64,000 nt of DNA from Haloglomus litoreum (GCF_029338515.1 NZ_CP119988.1:992001-1056000), one strand, 5' to 3'. Shown: positions 1-8,582, numbered from the stretch's first letter. Notes: a model not told the origin generated them from the sequence alone. Numbers and translations are program-made.

Positions 1-2
1 GT

Positions 3-914
3 AGCCACGAGTTCTCCGGCGGCCAGGGGTTCGGTGACCCGTACGAGGAGGGGTTCGATCTCGAACCGCCGGAGCTGAAGGTGGACGCCGGCAAGGTCGA
101 CCCCGTCGACTCCCGGGTCGTGGCCGACACGCTCGACGACCGGCAGGTCGGCGCCGACCAGGTCGACGCCGACGACCTGCTCGACGTGGGCCTCTCGTAC
201 ATGCGCATCAACCGCCACGAGCAGGCCGCCGACGCGTTCGAGCGTGTCGCCCGTTTCACCGACGACGAGCGCCTCGAACAGGAGGCCTGGGTGAACAAGG
301 GTGTCGCCCACGCCGAACTGGAGGAGTGGGACCAGGCCATCGGCTCGCACCGGGAGGCGCTCCGCATCGACGGCGACAACGACCACGCCGCCAGCGCGCA
401 GACGAACCTGGCGTACGCGCTGTACGAGGCCGGCCAGGGCGAGCAGGCGCTCGAACACGCCGAGAAGGCCGTCGAACTCGACCCGCGCTTCGCCCAGGCG
501 TGGTACAATCGCGGGTTCTTCCTGCTGGAGCGGGGCCTCGCCGAGGACGCGCTCAACGCGTTCGACAACGCGCTCCGGCTGGGCTTCCGGAACACGGAGA
601 TCCTGGAGGAGAAGGCCCGCGCGCTCGACGAACTCGGCCAGTACGACCGTGCCGAGGAGGTCGCCTCCGAGGCCGAGGAACTGCGCAAGCAGGCCGAGCA
701 GGACCTCGTCGACGAGCACGGCCGCGGCGGTGCGACGGGCGGTGCTCCTGGCGGGGCGGCCGGTGGCGGGCAGGCCCCGGGCGGCGCCGGTGGTGAGGCT
801 CCCGGCGGCCCCGGCGGCGGGCTGGCCGAGGAACTCGCAGAGGAGTTCGCGAGCGAGCCGAGCGGGAGTGAACCGGCCGAGGACGAGCGCGACCGCGAGC
901 GCCTGGACGAATGA
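3..914 (+). CDS. TPR protein, 5' end outside the window
   Basis: Soluble tetratricopeptide-repeat protein, probably a protein-interaction scaffold. The frame is open to the left edge with no stop, and residues read before the first GTG (position 81) look like normal coding sequence (FSGGQGFGDPYEEGF), so the true start lies upstream and position 81 is internal. Several TPR units follow, with the usual W/L/G/Y/A/F spacing (for example WYNRGFFLLERG and the repeat after it). The tail is a Gly/Ala/Pro-rich linker (about 730-830) ending in an acidic stretch, probably disordered. Its stop overlaps the start of the DUF424 gene in an ATGA junction, so the two are probably co-translated. The partners are unknown. 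Confidence 0.85.
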   Translation, partial: SHEFSGGQGFGDPYEEGFDLEPPELKVDAGKVDPVDSRVVADTLDDRQVGADQVDADDLLDVGLSYMRINRHEQAADAFERVARFTDDERLEQEAWVNKGVAHAELEEWDQAIGSHREALRIDGDNDHAASAQTNLAYALYEAGQGEQALEHAEKAVELDPRFAQAWYNRGFFLLERGLAEDALNAFDNALRLGFRNTEILEEKARALDELGQYDRAEEVASEAEELRKQAEQDLVDEHGRGGATGGAPGGAAGGGQAPGGAGGEAPGGPGGGLAEELAEEFASEPSGSEPAEDERDRERLDE

Positions 915-1207
915 CGCTCCTCCTGAACGAGCGGGAGACGCCGGAGGGAACCATCGTGGCGGTCTGTGACGAGGCGACGCTGGGCGAGTCGTACGCGAAC
1001 GGCCGCGTGTCGCTCACCGTGACCGAGGAGTTCTACGGCGGCGAGGTCGCCGACGACGAGACGGTGCTGGCGGCGCTGGCCCGCGCCTCGACGGCGAACC
1101 TCGTCGGGGAGCAGGCCGTCGAGACGGCCATCGAGGGCGGCTTCGTCGATCCGGAGAACGTCCTCGACCTCGACGGCACCGTCCACGCACAGTACGTCCG
1201 GTTCTGA
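911..1207 (+). CDS. DUF424 family protein
   Basis: A 98-residue protein matching the archaeal DUF424 family in size and pattern: an N-terminal strand region (LLLNERETPEGTIVAVCDE), a middle V-EFYGG segment, and a C-terminal Ala-rich helix with an NLVGEQAVE motif. The family is widespread in archaea and of unestablished biochemical function, although it often sits near translation genes. The ATG overlaps the upstream TPR stop codon by 4 nt, which fixes the start and implies coupled translation. Confidence 0.85.
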   Translation: MTLLLNERETPEGTIVAVCDEATLGESYANGRVSLTVTEEFYGGEVADDETVLAALARASTANLVGEQAVETAIEGGFVDPENVLDLDGTVHAQYVRF

Positions 1208-1281
1208 GTGACGGAGCGGTTTCGGGCGGCGAAAGTGGTCACTAGGTATAAACTGACTGACCCCTCAGTTCCGACCGAGAG

Positions 1282-3036
1282 ATGGTCGATTCGACAGCGG
1301 CGAGTGTCTCGCTGCTGTACGCCGTGGCGACGGCCCTCCCAGCGCTGTTGCTGGGGTATGCCCTCCGTACCCGGCGGGATTCGCCGACAGCCCGGGCGTT
1401 CGCGGCGACGATGGGGGGACTCATCTGCTGGTCGGGTGCCTACCTGCTTCGGCTGTTCGTCGACGGCACCGCCCAGTTCGCCCTGACCGTCGCCGCCTTC
1501 GTCGGCGTCGCCGGCGTCCCGGTCGCCCTCCTGACCTTCACCCTCCGCTACACCGACCGCGAGCGCTACGTCACCGCGAACACGGTGGCGCTCCTGTCGG
1601 TCCTCCCGGCGACGACCGTGCTGGTGCTGGCCACGAACCCGCTCCACGGACTGTTCTACCGCTCGATGGGCGCCGCCGCCGTGGGGTCGCTGTCGACGAT
1701 CACGGCCGAGGCCGGGCCGTGGTTCTGGGTCCACACGGCCTACAGCTACGGCCTGCTCGCGGTCGCGTCGGCGCTCCTGGTGGCGTTCGGGGTGAGCCGA
1801 CGACGGCTGTACCGGGCGCAGGCGGCCGGCCTCATCCTGGGGGTGTTCGTGGCGTGGGCGACGAACGCCGCGTTCCTGGTCGGGCTCACCCCGTTCCCCG
1901 ACATCGACCTCACGCCGGTCGGGCTGGCTGCGGGCGTGACCTGCCTCGGCGTCGCGGTGTTCCGGGCCCGCCTCGTCGACGTGACCCCCATCGCCCGGAA
2001 CGCGGTGGTCGAGGCGCTCGACGACGGGGTCGTCGTCATCGAGGGCGGACGGATCGTGGACGCGAACCCCGCTGCCCGTGCCATCCTCCGGGTGGAGGCG
2101 CCCGTCGGCGAGGCGGCCGCCGCCGCGCTCCCGGGGCCCGTGGTGGATGCCGCACGGCGTGGCGTCCAGACCGCGGACGGCGGCGAGGGCGTCGTCGACA
2201 TCGTCCAGGACGGGAAGCGCCGGTGGTACCGCGTCCGGGCCATCCCGCTCGACCGCGGGGGCGTCGCCGGGAGCGACCGGGCGCAGGTGCCGCTGTCGAC
2301 CGCCATCGACGCCGGTCGCGAGGGGCCCCCCGCGACGGTCCTGCTGCTGACGGACGTGACCGCCCGCCGACACCACCTCCGCCGGCTCCGCAAGCAGAAC
2401 GAACAGCTGGAGGAGTTCGCCGCCGCCGCCGCACACGACCTCCGGAACCCGCTGAACGTCATCGACGGCTACACCGAGCTGGCCCGCGAGTCCGGCGACC
2501 CCGCCCACTTCGACCGCATCGAGCAGGCATCCGACCGGATGAGTCGGCTCGTCGAGGACCTGCTCGCGCTCGGTCGCCGGGGGCGGCTGGTCGAGTCGAC
2601 GAGCGCGGTGTCGCTCCCGGAGGTCGCCGAGCGGGCCTGGCAGAGCATCGAGTCCCAGGACGCCACGCTGGCGGTCAGTGCGAGTGACACCGTTCCGGCG
2701 GACGCGGACCGGCTGGTGCAGCTGCTGGAGAACCTCTTCGCCAACGCGGTCCAGCAGGACCCGGGGGTGACCGTGACGGTGGGTCGGATGCCGGACGGGT
2801 TCTACGTCGCCGACGACGGCCCCGGCATCCCCCAGGACGAGCGCGAGCAGGTGTTCGATTACGGCTACACCACCCGGGAGACGGGGAGCGGCTTCGGGCT
2901 GTCCATCGTCGAGACGGTCGCCGACGCCCACGGCTGGGAGGTCCAGGTCACCGAGAGCGAGGACGGTGGTGCCCGCTTCGAGATCACCGGCGTCACCGGG
3001 TTCGACGACGTCCCGGAGCCGGTCAGTGCGGACTGA
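1282..3036 (+). CDS. membrane sensor histidine kinase (7TM-PAS-HisKA-HATPase)
   Basis: Two-component sensor kinase of 584 residues. The first ~215 residues hold about seven hydrophobic helices, typical of the histidine-kinase 7TM sensor region. A PAS-like domain follows (about 230-345). The H-box reads AAAAHDLRNPLNVIDGY with the phospho-acceptor His at residue 385. The ATPase domain has an N-box (LLENLFANAVQQD), a G1 motif (VADDGPGIP) and a G2 motif (GSGFGLSIV). No response regulator is adjacent, so its partner must be encoded elsewhere. It is separated from DUF424 by ~75 nt with an A/T-rich patch at about 1244-1258 and is probably transcribed on its own. The ligand cannot be inferred. Confidence 0.9.
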   Translation: MVDSTAASVSLLYAVATALPALLLGYALRTRRDSPTARAFAATMGGLICWSGAYLLRLFVDGTAQFALTVAAFVGVAGVPVALLTFTLRYTDRERYVTANTVALLSVLPATTVLVLATNPLHGLFYRSMGAAAVGSLSTITAEAGPWFWVHTAYSYGLLAVASALLVAFGVSRRRLYRAQAAGLILGVFVAWATNAAFLVGLTPFPDIDLTPVGLAAGVTCLGVAVFRARLVDVTPIARNAVVEALDDGVVVIEGGRIVDANPAARAILRVEAPVGEAAAAALPGPVVDAARRGVQTADGGEGVVDIVQDGKRRWYRVRAIPLDRGGVAGSDRAQVPLSTAIDAGREGPPATVLLLTDVTARRHHLRRLRKQNEQLEEFAAAAAHDLRNPLNVIDGYTELARESGDPAHFDRIEQASDRMSRLVEDLLALGRRGRLVESTSAVSLPEVAERAWQSIESQDATLAVSASDTVPADADRLVQLLENLFANAVQQDPGVTVTVGRMPDGFYVADDGPGIPQDEREQVFDYGYTTRETGSGFGLSIVETVADAHGWEVQVTESEDGGARFEITGVTGFDDVPEPVSAD

Positions 3037-3105
3037 CCGACGGGGCGAGAGGACCCGTGCAAGACAGGCGCAAGCTATTCCTCGCCCCCCTTCCCGTCCT
3101 CGCGC

Positions 3106-4218
3106 ATGCAGATCACCGGCATCGAGCAGACGCACCTCGACGGCGCCGTCGACGGGATGTTCTACCCGACGTGGATTCCCGGCTACCCGCAGAGCACGCA
3201 CGAACTCGAACTGTTCGAGGTGAAGACCGACGAGGGGATCACGGGCTACGCCGCCAGCCCCTCGTTCGCCGGCGGGCTGGAGTACGGCGACCAGCTGGGG
3301 CTGTTCCTGACGGGCGAGGACCCGCACAACGTCGACGGCATCCTCCAGAAGCTGGAGACGGTCAATCTGGTGGGGCCGCGCCCGTGGCACCTGGAGATGG
3401 CGCTCTGGGACATCATCGGCAAGGACGCCGGCAAGCCCGTCTACGAACTGCTGGGTGCGGAGGCGACGGACATCCCCTGCTACGCCTCGACGGGCGAGTA
3501 CAAGCCCGCCGACGAGCGCATCGACTACATCGAAGCGCGGATCGACGAGGGGTTCGAGGCCGTCAAGCTCCGTGTGACGGAGGTCGAGCACATCGAGATG
3601 GTCAAGGAGATCCGCGACCACTTCCCGGACCTCCCGCTGATGGTGGACGCCAACAAGGGCTGGGCGGTGCGGGTGATGGAGGAGGAGACGAAGTGGTCGC
3701 TCTCGGACGCCGTCGAGTTCGCCCGCGGGCTGGAGGAGGTGGGCAACGTGAAGTGGCTGGAGGAGCCGCTCCCGCGCCACGACTACCGGGCGTACGCTCG
3801 ACTGCGGGAGAAGGTGGACGTGCCCATCGCGGGCGGGGAGTTCAACAACGACACCCACCACTTCCGCGAGTTCGCCAAGCACGAGTCGCTGGACGTGTTC
3901 CAGCCCGACGCCGCGCTCGCGACCGGCATCAAGCAGGGCGTCGAGGTCGCGGCGATGGCCCAGGAGTTCGGCGCGAAGTTCGTCCCCCACACCTGGACGA
4001 ACGCGCTCGGGTTCGCCGCCAATCTGCACACGATGACCGCCGCCGGCTCGGACTGGTGCGAGTACCCCATGGAACCGCCGTGGACGCCGGACGTCTGGTC
4101 GTTCATGCTGGAGGAGGGCTTCGAGCACGAGAACGGGTACATCCGGGCGCCGGACGAACCGGGACTGGGGGTGCAGCTGGACGAGGACGTGGTGGCCGAG
4201 GCGAAGGCCGAGGACTGA
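3106..4218 (+). CDS. mandelate racemase/muconate lactonizing enzyme family (enolase superfamily)
   Basis: A 370-residue TIM-barrel enzyme of the enolase superfamily, which abstracts a proton alpha to a carboxylate using Mg2+. Metal ligands are visible: D181 (MVDANKGW), E219/E220 (WLEEPL) and E245 (IAGGEF). The D-H dyad is D268 (FQPDAA) and H295 (VPHTWTN). The other acid/base position, usually KxK, reads K154-L-R156. The pattern suits a sugar-acid dehydratase or racemase, but the substrate cannot be read from sequence and no sugar-pathway genes flank it. It lies 70 nt after the kinase gene, and repeat copy A follows its 3' end. Confidence 0.85.
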   Translation: MQITGIEQTHLDGAVDGMFYPTWIPGYPQSTHELELFEVKTDEGITGYAASPSFAGGLEYGDQLGLFLTGEDPHNVDGILQKLETVNLVGPRPWHLEMALWDIIGKDAGKPVYELLGAEATDIPCYASTGEYKPADERIDYIEARIDEGFEAVKLRVTEVEHIEMVKEIRDHFPDLPLMVDANKGWAVRVMEEETKWSLSDAVEFARGLEEVGNVKWLEEPLPRHDYRAYARLREKVDVPIAGGEFNNDTHHFREFAKHESLDVFQPDAALATGIKQGVEVAAMAQEFGAKFVPHTWTNALGFAANLHTMTAAGSDWCEYPMEPPWTPDVWSFMLEEGFEHENGYIRAPDEPGLGVQLDEDVVAEAKAED

Positions 4219-4260
4219 CGCTTCGGTTTCCCGGTCGTTCTACCGAATCAACGGATTCTC

Positions 4261-4812
4261 TCACGACGACGGCGGTTACGACGAGGGAGACACCTACGAA
4301 GCCCTCGCGCTCTCGACCATCCAGGCCTCGCTGCGGTCCTCGGTCGCTGCGCTCCCTGCGGTCCTTACGTCGTCCGGGATGGGTCGAGAGCGCTCGCCCT
4401 TCGAGTCCACCAGGAGATTGAACGTGTCACGGGCGCTGTGGCCCTGCCCTTCCCCGAGGTCGCGCGGGCCTCGCGGTGCTCGGCCACGCGCTCCCGGCCA
4501 GAGAGCGGTTGCTCGGCCGGCCGGTTCCGAGATTAGGAAGCGCGCTCGCGCCCCCGCTGTGGAGGCCGCGACCGCAGGGAGCGTGCCGGAACACGCCAGC
4601 GCGAGCGCGGGGAGGTGTGGGGACACCAACACTCCGCTGGAACCACCACGCGCGTCGCTCGACCGAACAGGCAACAGGGCGGGACTGAAAGGGGCCGCCC
4701 GCCTCGACGAAGGCGGCCGAAGTAAGCACCGCAGCGACCGCAGGGAGCGAGGAGCGCAGCGAGGCCCCCGAGTCGAGCGGGCGGGGGCTTTCAACAGGAG
4801 TCTGTCGTCAGG
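4261..4812 (+). repeat. non-coding repeat element, copy A
   Basis: A ~550 bp gene-free element between the convergent 3' ends of the enolase-type and thioredoxin-fold genes. Copies recur at 8200-8582 (same orientation) and 52655-53231 (inverted). Shared boxes: CCGCTGGAACCACCACG at 4634-4650, identical in all three; AGGAAGCGCGC at 4534-4544, also in all three; and GGGACTGAAAGGGGCCGCCC at 4681-4700, shared with copy C. Each end can fold as a long hairpin: a left arm opening with CCTACGAAGCCCTCG, and a right arm between GCCGCCCGCCTCGACG and CGAGCGGGCGGGGGC. Open frames here lack any credible protein signature and are not conserved between copies. No transposase is present. Confidence 0.8.
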
Positions 4813-4920
4813 TCGGTGTGGGTGGGGGAGGGGCCCACAGCCAGCAGTGGCTTAATCGAGATATATCGCGACTACGGTACGAAAATAATATTTTGGGGGT
4901 GAATATCCAAATTTGAATAC
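4813..4920. other. A/T-rich spacer between repeat A and the next gene
   Basis: About 108 bp that become strongly A/T-rich toward the right (4855-4920, with runs such as AAAATAATATTTTGGGGG). It lies just past the 3' end of the minus-strand gene ending at 4921, so it may hold that gene's terminator. Reading leftward, T-rich stretches would follow the stop codon. No gene is seen. Confidence 0.4.
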
Positions 4921-5439
4921 TTATCTGGCGTAGTGCTCCTCGAGGTACGCCACAATATCATCACTCTCGTACAGCGACTCGCCGCGCTCGCGGTCCACCA
5001 GCAGCGGGACCTGGTCCTGGCCGTAGCCCTCCAGTTCGGTGTGGCGGTCGCGGTTCGTAACGGTGCCGTCGGTGAACATCGTCCCCGCGGTCCGGGGGTT
5101 GTGGCAGGTGTAGCTGATGCCGTTGCGGGTGCAGAGCCGTCGGACCTTCCGGCAGTGGGGGCAGTCCTCCGCCTGGTAGAGGACGAGCGCGTCGGCGGTC
5201 GCCGGGCGGCCGCCCTCGTCGGGGTCGAGGCCGAACTCGCGCTGGACGGTCAGGCCGAGCGTGACCACCACCACGGCCAGCGCGATGGCGCCGACGGGGA
5301 GCAGGCTCCCCTCGGTGAGCGTGTCGAGCCGACCGGTGAGGCCGGCGACCGTCGCGAACGCGCCGATGAACGCAAGCAGCCAGGTCGCGCCGTCGCGGAG
5401 GCGCTCCGGCCCGCCGAGTCGCTGGAGGGGTGTCGTCAT
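4921..5439 (-). CDS. membrane-anchored glutaredoxin/GST-N-like thioredoxin-fold protein
   Basis: A 172-residue protein with two N-terminal membrane helices (about 18-37 and 46-64) followed by a thioredoxin-fold domain. The domain carries a CPHC redox motif (C93, C96) near its start, a cis-Pro-type VPLLVD segment, and a C-terminal SDDIVAYLEEH helix as in the N-terminal domain of glutathione S-transferases. Probably a membrane-bound thiol/disulfide or thiol-conjugating protein. Its substrate is unknown. Haloarchaea generally use gamma-glutamylcysteine rather than glutathione, so a GST activity is not implied. It stands downstream of, and parallel to, the cobalamin genes, 87 nt after cbiZ. Confidence 0.75.
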   Translation of the reverse strand: MTTPLQRLGGPERLRDGATWLLAFIGAFATVAGLTGRLDTLTEGSLLPVGAIALAVVVVTLGLTVQREFGLDPDEGGRPATADALVLYQAEDCPHCRKVRRLCTRNGISYTCHNPRTAGTMFTDGTVTNRDRHTELEGYGQDQVPLLVDRERGESLYESDDIVAYLEEHYAR

Positions 5440-5526
5440 GACGGAAGGCGCGGGGGCCGGTGACTTGAACCCCCGCCGAGTCGGCCGTCGGTCCTGGCAC
5501 GGCCGACGCCGACGCGCTGGACGGAC

Positions 5527-6300
5527 TCACTCCGCCCGGTCCGGCTCGAACACCCGTGCTGTCTCGTCCGTGACGACGCCGTACTCGGCCACTGCGACCG
5601 AATCCGGAAGCTCGCCGGCTCGGCCGTCGTAGCGCGCATCGAGACTCGCCAGGAGCGCGTCCCTGACGCAGGCCCGGGTCGCCGCGCCGACGGCCGTCGC
5701 GCTGCCGGCGAACTCGGCCGGGTCGCCGCCCGGGTCGCATCCGACGGCGACGGCGTCCGAGGTCGTACCAGTGAACCCCGTCGTCGCCAGCAGCGTCGCG
5801 GTCTTGGCCTCCACCGCGGTCGCCAGCAGCTCCGCGAGCGTCCCCTCGGCGAGCGCCCGGTCGGTCGCGACGACGAGGTTGACCGTGCCGACCGGCGGGT
5901 CGTCGTCGGCACCGGCCTCGTCGGCGAGGGACGACGAGTCGCCACCGACCAGCGGGAGCGTCGCGGGGTTCGACAGCCCGCCGGTCGCGAGCACCGTCAC
6001 CGGGCCCCGGACTGCGAGGCGGGCGTGGGCCATCGAGACACCCGTCAGCAGCGTCGGGCCGTCGTCCTCGAAGCCCGCCTCCCGGCGGCGGCCCCGTGCG
6101 TAGGCGTCGAGGTCGGTACGGCCGAACCCCTCCGGAACGGTGAGGTTGTACGCTGCGCGGGCACGACGCGTGCCGCCACGGCCCCCGGTGACGAGCCAGT
6201 GCCACTCGGCGGGCGCGCCGACCCGGCACACGTCGGCGCGGACCGTCGCCGTCACGCCGGCGCCCGCGCTCGTGCCGCCGTCGGGTCCCCCCTCAGACAT
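5527..6300 (-). CDS. cbiZ: adenosylcobinamide amidohydrolase CbiZ
   Basis: Cuts the aminopropanol arm from adenosylcobinamide to give adenosylcobyric acid, letting archaea salvage external cobinamide. The 257-residue product fits CbiZ in length and shows family features: GRTDLDAYARGRRRE, a LTGVSMAHA segment, GTVNLVVATDRALAEG, and ATTGFTGTTSDAVAVG near the C terminus. The ATG at 6300 overlaps the end of cobD by 8 nt; a longer open frame upstream lies inside cobD and was rejected. It is the last gene of a cobY-cobD-cbiZ operon. CbiB and CobS, needed to finish the pathway, are not in the window. Confidence 0.9.
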   Translation of the reverse strand: MSEGGPDGGTSAGAGVTATVRADVCRVGAPAEWHWLVTGGRGGTRRARAAYNLTVPEGFGRTDLDAYARGRRREAGFEDDGPTLLTGVSMAHARLAVRGPVTVLATGGLSNPATLPLVGGDSSSLADEAGADDDPPVGTVNLVVATDRALAEGTLAELLATAVEAKTATLLATTGFTGTTSDAVAVGCDPGGDPAEFAGSATAVGAATRACVRDALLASLDARYDGRAGELPDSVAVAEYGVVTDETARVFEPDRAE

Positions 6301-7312
6301 CGAGCGCCTCCAGCAGTCGGTCGTTCTCGTCGGGCAGGCGGACCGCGACCCTGATGTGCCGGTCCAGCCCGCGGAAGGTGGTGGCGTCCCGGACGGCGAT
6401 GCCCCCGGCTTCGAGTCGCGCGGCGAGCGCGTCGACGCTCCCATCCGGATCGGCGTCGCGCAGCCGGCAGAGCAGGAAGGGCGCCTCGGAGTCGTGGACG
6501 TCGAAGCGGTCGGCGAGGCGGTCGCGCATCCGGTCGCGTTCGGCGGCGACGCGGTCGCGTGTCTCCGCTACGAACTCGTCCGCGCGCATGGCGTGGGCGC
6601 CCACGGCGGCCGCGGGCGTCCCGAGCGCCCACGCGGGCACGGCCGTCCGCAGGCGGTCGAGCGCCCGCCCCCGGGCGACCGCGAAGCCAGCGCGGAGTCC
6701 CGGCAGGCCGAACAGCTTCGTGAGCGAGCGCGCCGCGACGACGCCCTCGCGCCCGGCGAGCGAGTCGCGGTCGGTGAACCCGAGGAAGGCCTCGTCGGCA
6801 AGCAGGAGCGTGTCGGCCTCGCGACAGCGACGGGCGAACGCCCGGAGCGCGTCGGGCGTGGGGGCGTCGCCGGTCGGGTTGTTCGGCACGCAGACGACGG
6901 CCATCGCGTGCGGGGACGGGTCGGCGTCGACGAGTCCGTCGTGGGCGACGAACTCCGGGTCACCGCCCTGCAGCCGGATTTCGCGGGCGTACTCGCCGAA
7001 GCTGGGCGCCGGGACGAGCACGCTGTCGCCGGGTTCGACGTGGGTGGCGACCGTCAGGCGGATGGCCTGCAGGCCCCCGGCGGTCGGAACCACGCGGTCC
7101 GGCTCGCAGCCGGCGTACGCCGCGGCCGCGCGGCGGTAGTCCGGATACCCTCGAGGGGGGTACGAGCGCGCGGCGTCGAGCGCGTCCTCGTACACCGCGC
7201 GCGTCCCGGGCGGCGTGCGCGGATTGATGTTGGCGCTGAAGTCCAGCACCGCGGGGTCGTCGCTGGAGCCGTGCGGGACGCGCTCGGTCCGGTCGACGCT
7301 TTGTGGGTCCAT
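6293..7312 (-). CDS. cobD: threonine-phosphate decarboxylase-like aminotransferase CobD
   Basis: PLP enzyme of fold type I, 339 residues, closest in pattern to CobD, which makes (R)-1-aminopropan-2-ol phosphate for the cobalamin lower-loop linker. Landmarks are DFSANINPRTPP at the N terminus, PNNPTG (143-148), D173 in LLADEAF, the Schiff-base lysine K199 in SLTKLFGLPGLRAGF, and an arginine-containing C terminus. Histidinol-phosphate aminotransferase is related, but the position between cobY and cbiZ supports CobD. It overlaps cobY by 1 nt and cbiZ by 8 nt, indicating one transcript. Confidence 0.88.
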   Translation of the reverse strand: MDPQSVDRTERVPHGSSDDPAVLDFSANINPRTPPGTRAVYEDALDAARSYPPRGYPDYRRAAAAYAGCEPDRVVPTAGGLQAIRLTVATHVEPGDSVLVPAPSFGEYAREIRLQGGDPEFVAHDGLVDADPSPHAMAVVCVPNNPTGDAPTPDALRAFARRCREADTLLLADEAFLGFTDRDSLAGREGVVAARSLTKLFGLPGLRAGFAVARGRALDRLRTAVPAWALGTPAAAVGAHAMRADEFVAETRDRVAAERDRMRDRLADRFDVHDSEAPFLLCRLRDADPDGSVDALAARLEAGGIAVRDATTFRGLDRHIRVAVRLPDENDRLLEALDV

Positions 7313-8001
7313 CAGCGACCCTCCGCCCCGAGTCGCTCGGCGACCGCCGCGTCCGCGAGCCGGTTCACGTTCACCGCCAGCCGGGCGTCGTGGGTCACGT
7401 ACAGTCGCTCGTCGTACTCGGGGGTCGTGTCGCTTTCGCCGGCGTCCGGGTCACCGCTGGGGGGGTCGTCGCCCCCGCCCTCGTCGTCGGCGACCCTCCC
7501 GACGACGTTCACGCCGGTCGGCGCCAGTTCCCGGCCGCCGTGTGCCCGGGTGGTGTCGGCCGAGACGCCGAGCGCGTCCTTCAGCGCCGTCGGCACACAG
7601 ACGGTGAGCGACGGGGTGGCGGTCGGTTCCGGGTCGAGTGCGGCGTAGTGGTTGCAGATGTCGTCGACGGCGTCGGCGGCCAGCAGCGGGAGGTCGGCGG
7701 CGACGGTCAGGGCGGGCGTCGAGACACGGGGGTCGTCGAGTGCGCGGCCGAGGTCGGCGACGTACCCCTCGCCCGCCGCGTCGATGACCGTCTCGTGTGG
7801 GTCGGCGGTCTCTGCGGCGTGGCGGGCCGTCCGGGGCGCCCCGGGTGCGGTGACGAGGTGGACCCTCGAGACGCGCTCGGCACGCCGCAGGGCCGTCCGG
7901 ACCCGGTCGAGCATCGGCCGGCGGCCGACCTCGTGGAGTGGTTTCTCGGTCGCGCTGTCGAGGCGCGTCCCGCGGCCGCCGCACATGAGGAGCGCGTTCA
8001 T
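7312..8001 (-). CDS. cobY: GTP:adenosylcobinamide-phosphate guanylyltransferase CobY
   Basis: Nucleotidyltransferase that activates adenosylcobinamide phosphate with GTP; archaea use CobY in place of bacterial CobU. The 229-residue sequence opens with the NTP-transferase signature MNALLMCGGRGTRL and K20, has the metal-binding region LTVAADLPLL, and ends with a LAVNVNRLADA segment typical of this family. A hydrophilic Gly/Asp/Pro-rich insert (about 170-190) is probably a halophilic loop. It is first in the cobY-cobD-cbiZ operon, with a TATA-like box ~35 nt upstream. No known cobalamin riboswitch fold was recognised in the leader. Confidence 0.88.
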   Translation of the reverse strand: MNALLMCGGRGTRLDSATEKPLHEVGRRPMLDRVRTALRRAERVSRVHLVTAPGAPRTARHAAETADPHETVIDAAGEGYVADLGRALDDPRVSTPALTVAADLPLLAADAVDDICNHYAALDPEPTATPSLTVCVPTALKDALGVSADTTRAHGGRELAPTGVNVVGRVADDEGGGDDPPSGDPDAGESDTTPEYDERLYVTHDARLAVNVNRLADAAVAERLGAEGR

Positions 8002-8035
8002 CTGGTGAGTTGTTCGTCTTCGTCAGATAACTGGG

Positions 8036-8042
8036 TATTTAT
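8036..8042 (-). promoter_or_regulatory. TATA-like box for the cobY operon
   Basis: Read on the minus strand this is ATAAATA, 35-41 nt upstream of the cobY ATG and inside a markedly A/T-rich island (8035-8062) in otherwise GC-rich DNA. The spacing fits an archaeal TATA box with a short leader. It is the only plausible promoter for the three cobalamin genes. Confidence 0.55.
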
Positions 8043-8199
8043 CGATATATTACTATATTACACGTTCAAACTGCGTCTCAGACGACGTGGGTGCGTTGCT
8101 GTGGGCTCTTGCTGGAGCCCTCTGCCGCCGGGACGATATCTCTGGCGACGAGGAATCCACACTCGGCGCGCGCTGGTTCGACTGGCGGGAGTGGCACGC

Positions 8200-8582
8200 A
8201 CCAGCCGAGCGGCTGGGTCGGCTACCGGTTCCACCGACAGGAAGCGCGCGCGCGCCCTCACTGGCGGAGCCGGCGCGCCAGCGCCGTGCGGAGCCACAAC
8301 TGCGCCCGCGCGGGGAGGTTCGGGGACCCTGCAGCCCGCTGGAACCACCACGTGCGAACGCTCGGTGGAACAACCGGGCCCTGGCGGACTCGAAGGGCGA
8401 GTGCTCTCAATCCGGCCCCGGCGACGCAAGCACCGCAGCGGAAGCTCGGAACGGCCCCGAGCGAAGCGAGGGGCCGCACGCCCGGACCGCGAGGAGCGCA
8501 GTGAGTCGCGGCCGGTTGAGAGCGCGAGGGCTTCGTAGGAGTTCCTGTCGCCGTTGTCGTCGCTGTCGTCGTGAGGAGACGA
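8200..8582 (+). repeat. non-coding repeat element, copy B
   Basis: Diverged copy of the element at 4261-4812, in the same orientation, lying between the divergent cobY and SPOUT methyltransferase genes. It keeps the 17-base box CCGCTGGAACCACCACG exactly (8336-8352), AGGAAGCGCGC (8239-8249) and the preceding CCGGTTCCACC. Its right end is not the GGGGGCTTTC type of copy A but the other arm (ACTCGAAGGGCGAG ... GAGGGCTTCGTAGG), which sits at the left end of copy A in inverted form. The rest of the 8002-8831 gap (8043-8199 and 8583-8767) shows no convincing gene. Confidence 0.7.

Noticed and set aside
1033-4128. A 1031-codon open frame on the minus strand.
   Set aside because: It lies opposite the well-supported DUF424, sensor kinase and enolase-type genes. 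Its translation is low-complexity (Arg/Val/His/Asp-rich) with no domain, as expected from the complement of GC-rich codons.
4294-4855. Open frames inside repeat copy A, and similar ones in copies B and C.
   Set aside because: The translated frames do not stay in the same phase between copies, lack domains, and are explained by the hairpin and GC-rich repeats.
8002-8199. A possible cobalamin riboswitch upstream of cobY.
   Set aside because: No B12-box-like sequence was recognised; the stretch is an A/T-rich promoter followed by the edge of repeat B.
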